Assembly (NCBI GenBank): GCA_015039365.1
Contig: WION01000480.1
Span: forward strand, 1-40,071
DNA: 40,071 nt
Reading direction: 5' to 3'
From: Amanita rubescens
Taxonomy: Eukaryota > Basidiomycota > Agaricomycetes > Agaricales > Amanitaceae
Below the pieces are notes generated by a model that saw only the letters and a list, made by a program, of their open reading frames with translations, searched no databases and was not told the origin of the DNA. The position numbers and the translations under genes were made by a program. Shown here piece after piece: positions 32,998 to 40,071 of the stretch (positions within the stretch are counted from its first letter, which is position 1; each line of letters begins with the position of its first letter).

Positions 32998-33598
32998 ATG
33001 CGATGGCAGTCGCAGGTAAGTGAAGGTCTCATCTATCCTGAACACACGACGCTGAACACTGTTCCAGGGTGGAACTACGACACAAATGCATCGTTGCAGC
33101 CGCAGGTAAGTGAAGGTCTCATCTATCCCGAACACACGACGCTGAACACTGTTCAAAATACGAACGCAAATGCATCGTCGCAGGTATGAAGATGCCACCT
33201 GTTATGAGCACCTGGTGTTGAATACTGTTTCAGGATGAAAATCAAAATACGGAGGATAACGAGTCTGATGACTCTGAGAGATGGTTTCACTGTCTGTGTG
33301 TAGTGTTGAGCAAGTTTCATCCAGGTGCCACAAGCAGACGATGTCAATGCCGATGGATTGGCAGAGCATTTGTCCTTCACTTCATCGGAAAGCGACATTT
33401 GGAACTGAAATCCGTGATACATGCCGATACTTCGGTCGAAATATCTGCTCTTACTCCGTTTCCTATCCATGGACCATCATTGATCGTGCTTTGAAGACAC
33501 AAGCTTCAAACTATACTGTTGACTTCGTGGTCAAGAAGCTCATTGCCGACGTGAGAGAACCAAACAGGAATTATCGTGCAGCGCGCTTCTATTGACTG
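32998..33598 (+). CDS. Possible small gene built around repeated intron modules
   Basis: ATG 32998 opens MRWQSQ and is followed at 33016 by GTAAGT. Later, acidic exons are plausible: DENQNTEDNESDDSE after an acceptor at about 33232, and VPQADDVNADGLAEHLSFTSS around 33324-33400. The C-terminal region to 33595 (YTVDFVVKKLIADVREPNRN) is open in one frame. I could not make one model with all phases correct, because the second repeat unit has lost its acceptor (GTTCCAG became GTTCAAA). It could be a young or decaying gene. Function unknown. Confidence 0.3.
33011..33232 (+). repeat. Tandem intron-exon module, three units
   Basis: CGCAGGTAAGTGAAGGTCTC starts units at 33011 and 33101 (period 90). 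A diverged third starts at 33179 (CGCAGGTATGAAG) and ends GTTTCAG. Each unit is a 50-bp intron-like segment with a 5' splice site plus a short exon-like spacer (ACGACACAAATGCATCGT / ACGAACGCAAATGCATCGT). Confidence 0.8.
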
Positions 33599-34217
33599 TT
33601 TCGATACTAGCGTTGATCATCCATTGCGAGTCTTAATGAATATATTTTGATTGTGTTAGCCTTGGCTGTTTTTGGGGGCCTCTATTTGCTGTAGGCTCAT
33701 CCTCTACGCGTACCCGCAACCTGCACAAGTATGCTAAATGCTAAATAGGCTATAGCATGGGCGGCAAGCCAACACACGTCGAGAAATAAAATTTAAGCGA
33801 AAACTTTATTTAAGCATTCTGCCTCCTATACAAAACCGTGTAACCCTGTATATAGCTACTGTATACTCCAGATGCCAAGGCCTATGTATATATACTGATA
33901 CCTATACCGTTTAAATTGTCTAAGGCCTTTGACGTATGGCTTATGACTCGGCACGCGCGCACTCAAGGATGAGCACTAGCAATTCAGCCAAGGGCTCACT
34001 TCCGGTGCATCATATTATGCGTGTTGACACGCGCTGTTCAAGCATACGATTTGTTCAATAAAGTCAACTTCGCCAATTGGGTTTTTGCTGATGTCAAGTC
34101 AGACAGACTTTGAACGACATGTATGCCAATGGCCGAAACCATTAGAGTAATTCCAAATTAGTGTTGCCACCCATCGTGTCATGCCGGTAACACCACACTA
34201 CCTACCCAGCTGCCGTC
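33599..34217. other. Intergenic, putative promoter side of next gene
   Basis: No gene. AT-rich with repeated TATATA words near 33850-33900. Confidence 0.3.
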
Positions 34218-35127
34218 ATGTCATCATGCACACTTATACCCATGCTCGCGGCCTATGTTCAACAGGCGATGGCTGCTCCTGCTCCTGCTCCTGCTCCTGT
34301 TCCAAACTTTGCACTAATCAATGAAGAATGGGACACTATCTCCCAGTCAACCCGCCAACTTCATGACCAGCTTTCACTCCTTCCCCAATTTATGCAACAA
34401 TTCAATATCCATGACCATCTGCAACAAACTCGCAACCACATGGATCGGCAATTTGAGCAGGTGACTCGATGCAATTTGGTCAGAGGCAGTATACTAACTA
34501 ACACTCTTACATTACTCAGGTGATTCAGGTGTTGACTCGTGTGTCGAACGGGCTGGACGGTGTGGTGATTAGGCTGGGATCGTTGTAAGTGTTCACTTTT
34601 CATCCCCTCAAGAAACGATAAAGGTAGAACCGGTTCACAGGGAACAGAATTCCTTTCGTCGATCAAGCAACGTTCATCTTGGTTTCAATGATCCGCTATA
34701 TCTGCCTGTCCATGGCCTAACTGGGGGCGAGGTCCAGTTGGCGGGGCATTGGAATGGACCTCGTGGAGTTTGTATTAATACCATCGAAGAAGCGAGCAGT
34801 AGGTGTAGCATTGTTCCCCAAGCTCACTGATGACATTCATTTTCTAGATGATCATATGAACGATCTAGTTCAACGAATGGGAATACAGTTTCCGGATGGA
34901 ATGACATCTTTGAAGGAAAAAAGGGTGACTTTAACATGCTCTTTCCATGCTCTTGTTCTAACATGCAGGGATTAGAAGTACGTGAGGAGATATCTTGGTA
35001 TCCACACCCACTAGTCGTGGTGCCCCACCTGCTTGCAAGTTGCTGTTTCAAATATTGGTTTCATACAAATTTTGTATACCATTACTGCAGCGTCAGCAGC
35101 CCATACCTTAAACACATTGCGATTTAG
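34218..35127 (+). CDS. Hypothetical protein, five exons
   Basis: Exons: 34218-34460, 34520-34584, 34641-34804, 34848-34924 and 34969-35127. The introns are 43-59 bp, and the total of 708 nt (235 aa) is in frame throughout. The N-terminus has an Ala-Pro repeat (APAPAPAPVP), a Gln/His-rich helical segment (LPQFMQQFNIHDHLQQ), then MDRQFEQVIQVLTRV, which could form a short coiled coil. Later parts include VHLGFNDPLYLPVHG and DLVQRMGIQFPDGM. The last exon is hydrophobic and could be partly untranslated if another intron starts near 34995. I do not recognise the family; the five fitting splice pairs support a real gene. Confidence 0.6.
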
Positions 35128-35726
35128 TTTCAATTTTTTTTGGCTACCTCAGCTTAGTAACCGCGCTTTTGATAGCATGTTATTAACTTAAAATAGCCGT
35201 CCGTCGTATTATTTTGCTCGTCTCATAACCGTCTCCAACGTCGGTGCTGTTTTTGAAAGTACGCTTATGCATGGTTAGCTCCCCATTTGCGCCTTTTGTG
35301 GGCACAAAAGTGATTTTTCAAAAAGAGCATGTTATGGGCAGTTTTCCCTTCAATTTCCAATTGTCAAGTCTCGTATCATCCCCGAGAATCAGGTCACGAA
35401 ACACCATAAAGACGTCATCGCCGTCGTTCCTTTCTGCTCTTTCTCTTCACTCGCCCACAACTGTCTCATGATCAGGTTCTCCTTGCGTCGAGTGCACTAG
35501 CCATTCCCAATGCATCCACACTCCCCAACTGCAGCCGCCATTCCTCCGCCCCACGTCCCACCAATGCAACAGTGACTAACTAACCGCTATTTCAACGCGC
35601 GTTCAGAACTATTTGAAGACGACGAAGTAAGGGAAAATCCGATCCCACCCCGAGTACATGCCGAAGGATCTTCCTGTTCGAAGAACCAGACGAGGAAAGG
35701 CCCAACAGCACTACTAATCACTCTCC
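35128..35726. other. Intergenic, no gene seen
   Basis: 35587-35726 is open on the minus strand beyond the dispersed fragment (AVGPFLVWFFEQEDPSACT). It might be part of the same decayed gene as 35727-35834. Confidence 0.3.
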
Positions 35727-35834
35727 TACGATTTCGGAATTCTGTATTCCTGGATAAGCTCCGCGTGGGTGTACTTGCCAAGACGAACAGCGTGGAATCG
35801 TGGATCAAGGTAATCGGCCGTTTTGAGGCTAGAT
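35727..35834 (-). repeat. Inverted dispersed coding-like fragment, copy 2
   Basis: Inverted counterpart of 29122-29231. On the minus strand it encodes LKTADYLDPRFHAVRLGKY, then THAELIQEYRIPKS and a stop. This looks like the conserved end of a small protein family. Confidence 0.6.
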
Positions 35835-36337
35835 TGGATAAAGAGAGATACTTGAGCCATTCTGGATGCACGAGGCTATGTGCGCTTTGAGGTCTAGTGT
35901 CCTAGCGAGGGAGGAGTAGGGTAAACGTTATACGTGTAGAATAAGAATTGGTCCGAGCCGTGCCACTGGGATAGATACAATACTAGTGGATCCATCTGTC
36001 TTCACCCGTGTGCTTCATCCAGCGCAAATTCTAGGAGCAGCGGGCCGCAAGAAAGGTGGAGTAGTAAGGCCACAAGCCAAACAGGATGGTCCGGACCGCC
36101 TCATCTCAGGCGGCTCGACAACAATGACGTGGACTTCTCGACATATTCGAGACTTTTTACATAATAAGCTCATAGATCGTCGTGCATTCAAATTTAGCAT
36201 TCTGCCAATTAACTACAATAACTACAAACTTCTCGAAGTGATGAGAGTCCTTAAACTATTTTTTCTGGAAGTGAAAGTGCTGAAAAGTGACCCGAAAGTG
36301 AAAGTGAAGGAAAGCGGCCATATGAAAGTCAAAGGTT
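35835..36337. other. Intergenic, Lys-Val-coding repeats
   Basis: 36265-36330 is rich in GTGAAAGT/GAAAGTGAA words. An open plus-strand frame (35986-36588) overlaps the last exon of the opposite-strand gene and is not a gene. Confidence 0.35.
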
Positions 36338-38838
36338 TCAAAGTCGAGGATGACGTTTTGCTGATGTCTGTCTGGACTGCTTCACTTCTTCTTCTGAGTC
36401 GGAATCTGCCCTTCGCTTTTTGGATGATCTCATTTCCAAATGAGTTCCATGTGCATCCCTTTCTTCATCGGCAGAGCCATCACTCTCTGAGCTTCCCCCC
36501 GCAGATTCAGCTCTTAATTTCCCATTATAGGTCTTTGATGATGTTGAAATACGTGGATGACCCCTCCTGTCCAATAAGCCATTTCTAAAATATCGTAGAC
36601 CTTGTTTGTGCGGACTATCAGCAGGGGGTGGCGCACAAATTATGAGTGGGTGCTTGGAACTGTTAATATCACCTAGTGTAGTGTTGAATAGTCGGCATAA
36701 AATTCCTGACAGTGGACATACCCCTCTGCGCTTTGGGGAGTTTAATGAACTGACATCGATTGGCTTGTGAGCGGAGGGCCTTGATCAATTCTTTTCGCTC
36801 GGATTTCCGAAGGTTCTGAATGCCCTTCCATTTCTGTTGCCGGTTTTCATGCGGCATAAGGATGTAAGGGTAATTGTCAAGATATACATGTTTTTCGGCC
36901 ATGATGTCCCCGACTGTTGCCCACATAAGCCTACCATTGTTGGCGAGAAGGTTTAGACCTGCTCCACCTACTGACTTGAGGAACTACAGAAAAATAAAAA
37001 GGTTTGACGTACGAGCGCTTTCAGTGAGCAAGTCCTTCAATTCGTTCAGAATTTGAGTATCCACGTCGGTTTTTGTTTTTGTTTTTGTTTTGCCTAGGTC
37101 CTCTGCCCCTTCTGAGCTTTGTACCCTCTCTTCCGTGACTACATCATTGACAGCATCGGAATTGGAATTGCTTTTGGATAATCAGATATGATGTTATAGT
37201 CCGTGTCAATCAAATAATGGTGTTCTCACAGGACGCAAGCCTCCAGACGCTCCAAAAACTTACGGCGATCAAGGCCTTCTGTTGCATGCAACATGATGTC
37301 GTCGTCGTCACGCAGCAAGTCTCTCCGAGCTGCGATGATGAAGCTTATACCGAAATCTTGATGGATTCTGTTGCTCTATGTATCGTTAGTCACGATGCAG
37401 CGTACATCAAACGCAATAATTACTCACCAATGTTCTAATTTTTGTCCATTTCTCGGAAAATCCAGCTGCAAAAGCTGCCAATTGTTGAGGATGGGCAGTG
37501 TCTGTCATGGGATTGAGTAGCTGGGATGCGTTCGCTGGAGGTTCGTCTTCCAACGCCCCTTGCAAGACAGCGGGCTGGACGAGATGGCTTGAGCCACAGT
37601 TTTCATGTATTGCATCCTTTTGTTCGCTCTAATCCATCATTTCAAAGGCTCGGTGAATGAGTATATGGTTTACTCACCATCCATCCATTACCATGCTGAA
37701 TCCCGCTTGACATGACTACTGCCAGACGCTCTGATGATGGCGCGTCAATAATTGGGAGTATTTCAAGAGACTCTGGCAGGACAACGCCCCTATCACTGCC
37801 GTCGAGTTGGGTCATGACCTCTGAAGGACTGGCACCCTCAAAGTCTTTGGTCACAGAAGTCCCTACATCCAGCTTTTGTTCCACTGCCTCCAAAGAGAAT
37901 TGCCTCGCTTCGTCCACCCCCCCATCTCCGAGCGCATAGCCTACTGCGGGACCAAAGAAGAAACTTTGTTTCTTAATGGGACCTACACCACCAGATGCAA
38001 CTGCCAAGGATCCTGATAGCTCTATGTCGGTAGTTCCCTCGATGGAGGATATGGGCACTGTGAGAGGCTCAGAGTAGATAATGACCTTACTGCCAGCAAC
38101 GTGGATGGCAGTCATCTTTGAAGGGCCTCCTTCAGTGCTTTCAGTTGGCGCGGGGCTCGCTGTATCAAGATTTTGCTCTATTCTCTCCGAAGAACCGTCT
38201 CGTGCTACACAGGGTAGCTCATCATCTTGAAGACTGTCGTCCTCCATTGGGGCCGGATGAAGTTTCGTGGCAGATATTGCCTCACTAAACGATTCAATAG
38301 CCTCTTGGGGCATTGGGAGAGATTCGAAAACTTGTGATGTGAACTTTGAAACACCATCAGCCTTTTGTGTCACGAGATTTACTACTTCGGTAGTTACCTG
38401 TGAGGAACCCCGTCGCGTTCCCTCAGCCGATCCATTGTCAAAATCGCTGCACGCGCCCGTATCGACATATCGTACTCTTATTGGACGGGCCGCTTCTTCC
38501 GATTTTTTCCCTCCTTTGTCCTTTAATCCCTCTTCCTGAACCTGTGCTTGCGTTTGTTTACAATCCACTGAAGGTCCATCCGATGACTGACTGCGAAACT
38601 CTGAGTTACTCTTGAGTCCTCTTCGCACAACCCTTTTTGGTTTTTGGTTTGAAACCTGTTTATTCCAGATGCACAAAGTTCAAAACAACACTCAGGCTAA
38701 GAATAAGGTCAGACATACTGATTGATCACCAGATGGTAATTCAGTTTGGCGTGTGGCCGCAAATCCCTTGCTTTGTACAGCCTTTGAGGTTAGCTTGATC
38801 CTTCTTGGTTCACGAGTGGATGTGGATCGGATTGATTC
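36338..38838 (-). CDS. Large hypothetical nuclear-type protein, at least seven exons
   Basis: Minus-strand exons: upstream exon ending at 38719, then 38655-37678, 37628-37428, 37375-37230, 37170-37013, 36970-36722 and 36672-36338. The introns are 42-63 bp and every junction checked keeps phase; from 38676 downward the model gives 696 codons including the stop. The long exon is Ser/Glu/Val-rich and low in complexity, with basic patches (KPKRVVRR). The conserved-looking part is LGGAGLNLLANNGRLMW, VGDIMAEKHVYLDNYPYILM and KWKGIQNLRKSERKELIKAL. The C-terminus carries an NLS-like, acidic stretch (SSKKRRADSDSEEEVKQ). A TTTTTG simple repeat (37067-37092) encodes a KTKTKTK run. The start codon lies upstream of 38719 and was not fixed. 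Family unknown. It is transcribed away from the pair at 39083. Confidence 0.7.
37067..37092 (+). repeat. (TTTTTG)n microsatellite within an exon
   Basis: About four units of GTTTTT. On the coding (minus) strand they give alternating Lys-Thr, so the repeat is translated and length changes of 6 bp stay in frame. Confidence 0.85.
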
Positions 38839-39082
38839 ATGTTACTGGAACAGTTCCGAGGCAGGCTCAGAGTCAGTGGGGAGGAGCAATGGCCTGCTAT
38901 ATTTGAAAGTCCGACGTGACGCGCCGTGGCAGAGGCGCATTAATGTCTCACATCAACAAAAATTTCGTTTCCTAGTAGGTGGACATCCGTGTTGTAGTTG
39001 ATGGCAATTTCCATCATCGGCATTTGGCCTCCTCCGGAGATACCTCGCATTTTTACTTTTCTTGTGCTTCCCGTTGCCCAGG
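38839..39082. promoter_or_regulatory. Shared divergent promoter region
   Basis: About 240 bp between the start side of the minus-strand gene and the plus-strand gene at 39083. Inferred from gene orientation only. The first exon of the minus gene may extend into it, and no specific motif is claimed. Confidence 0.3.
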
Positions 39083-39466
39083 ATGACCCGCCGTGTGCCT
39101 GTAAGCTGTTTCATAGCTCAACCCTATTGCTCCACCTAACATCCACTTCAGAGAAAAGCAACAGTACATTCGACAAGCAAGCAGCCCTTGAACGGTGAGG
39201 ACTTCTTTGAACACCCAACAGTAAGTCACTCTTTGTTCCAAACTTCGACTCTGATGTCGCCTTTTCAGGGAAAAGTTTCGCCTGGGGCACCGAGTCTGAC
39301 AGGTAACCTGAAAGAGTCCTCGAGTGCAGGGGGCTTCTTTGATCAACTTCTGGAGCGAGACCTATACCCCGGGATTACCAATGAAGAAATTATCAATGCA
39401 ATTAGCGCGACAGAGGCTGCGTCGGAGCTAAAAAGAGTAGCCAACAACGACGCGTCAAAACCATGA
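39083..39466 (+). CDS. Small hypothetical protein, three exons
   Basis: Exons 39083-39100, 39152-39220 and 39269-39466 join in phase to 285 nt (94 aa). The introns are 51 bp (GTAAGC..CAG) and 48 bp (GTAAGT..CAG). The protein starts MTRRVPRKATVHSTSKQ (basic) and continues GEDFFEHPTGKVSPGAP. It ends in a helical segment (FFDQLLERDLYPGITNEEI, then ATEAASELKR). The 18-nt first exon was chosen because it alone gives the right phase and keeps both consensus GTAAG donors. No family recognised. The next gene starts 14 bp beyond its stop, so the two could be one transcript or wrongly separated. Confidence 0.5.
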
Positions 39467-39479
39467 CAGTGCCCCAACA

Positions 39480-40071
39480 ATGGATTCACCAAAGCGTACG
39501 CGACAAAAACTCGACACTACGCCGATGTATGAGGTGCCGACGCGTCTGCGCGAAAATGTAACCCCCACTAAGAAAGCGCCGCCCGAGATAGTTAGGGCAT
39601 TTGACGCGCGAAAGCAACGCGTCAGGCAGGAATTGGCTATGAACAGCAGTACTACAGCTGATCTTAGGTCGGCATCTGTACATTGCCCGTGGTGAATTAG
39701 ATGAGGTGGGCGACTACTAGCATGCTGGCGACATCAACTGACATCCTTGCAGATACGGGCAAGGCCCGCTGTGCCTACAACGGACGGTTTTGATGTCGAA
39801 AATAAGATGCAACGGGTACGTGACGCTTGACAGGAGCAAATATTTTCTAATAATTTTTACAGGCTGATGTTGAATTCGCGTCTTCCATAGCTGCGAGACG
39901 TGAGCCTGAACCCAAAACGAGCGCATTGAAGGCGTGTGATGCTCCGAGATGCGTAAAAAGATGTATACTGACGTTCTCATGGCAGGTTGATGTCCAAGCG
40001 AAGTCTGCTAGATCCATGACGGATGTTTTGAATGTAGAAAAGAACATAATGCGGGTATGTCATGTCGAAAG
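39480..40071 (+). CDS. Hypothetical protein, 5' part, runs off the window
   Basis: ATG 39480 opens a basic exon (MDSPKRTRQKLDTTPMYEVP, then KKAPPEIVRAFDARKQRVRQ). Short exons follow: about 39754-39815 (IRARPAVPTTDGFDVENKMQR, ending at GTACGT), 39863-39950 (ADVEFASSIAARREPEPKTS) and 39988-40053 (VDVQAKSARSMTDVLNVEKN, ending at GTATGT). The join between the first exon (possible donor 39668) and the second is not resolved. Successive exons share a 'D-V-x-x-S..M-R' end, suggesting an internal repeat. The 3' end lies outside the window. Family unknown. Confidence 0.5.

Noticed and set aside
35986..36588. A 200-codon plus-strand gene
   Set aside because: It overlaps the last exon of the well-phased minus-strand gene, and its Lys-Val runs come from GTGAAAGT repeats.

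Overview
The window looks like a stretch of nuclear genome from a mushroom-forming basidiomycete (Agaricomycetes). The basis is gene structure and family content. Genes are cut by many 42-63 bp GT..AG introns, and exons join in phase across them. The families are ones typical of mushroom genomes: a THSLRRGG-type tyrosine recombinase, an F-box-like protein, Plavaka-type transposase debris, and several lineage-restricted hypothetical proteins. No rRNA gene, confident tRNA or CRISPR array was seen. All gene models were spliced by eye; no database search was possible.

Layout. 44-1513 is an intact five-exon tyrosine recombinase (410 aa). 1514-4630 is mostly gene-poor, with a decayed coding fragment near 2860-3065 and a purine-only tract at 4322-4452. 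4631-9634 is a gene for a JmjC-domain protein, split by a 2,390-bp foldback element (6822-9211). The element has about 1.09-kb inverted arms and a perfect 8-bp target duplication. 10610-11603 is an F-box-like gene whose frame is shifted by a 48-bp tandem duplication. 12815-13435 (-) is a small three-exon hypothetical gene. 13959-16530 is repeat-rich intergenic DNA. 16531-17350 is a decayed class II DAHP synthase.

19690-20357 is the 3' part of a hypothetical gene that runs into a 143-bp tandem array (20206-21556, about ten units). About 110 bp beyond the array, 21669-23327 encodes a 469-aa protein. Its first 22 residues after Met copy the histone H3 tail (16/22 identical), and a PHD-like Cys cluster follows. 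23867-24740 is a decayed Plavaka-type transposase.

26871-28062 is an intact hypothetical gene. A minus-strand Ty1/copia 3' end (polypurine tract plus LTR-like sequence) lies at 30672-30830. 32998-33598 carries a tandemly repeated intron-exon module. 34218-35127 (+), 36338-38838 (-), 39083-39466 (+) and 39480-end (+) are multi-exon hypothetical genes. The 36338-38838 gene is divergent from the pair that follows it.

There is no operon-like functional set. The strongest signals are the H3-tail-like protein with its PHD-like finger, and the fresh foldback insertion into a chromatin-type JmjC gene. A link between the two genes, both of which touch H3-tail biology, is only speculation.
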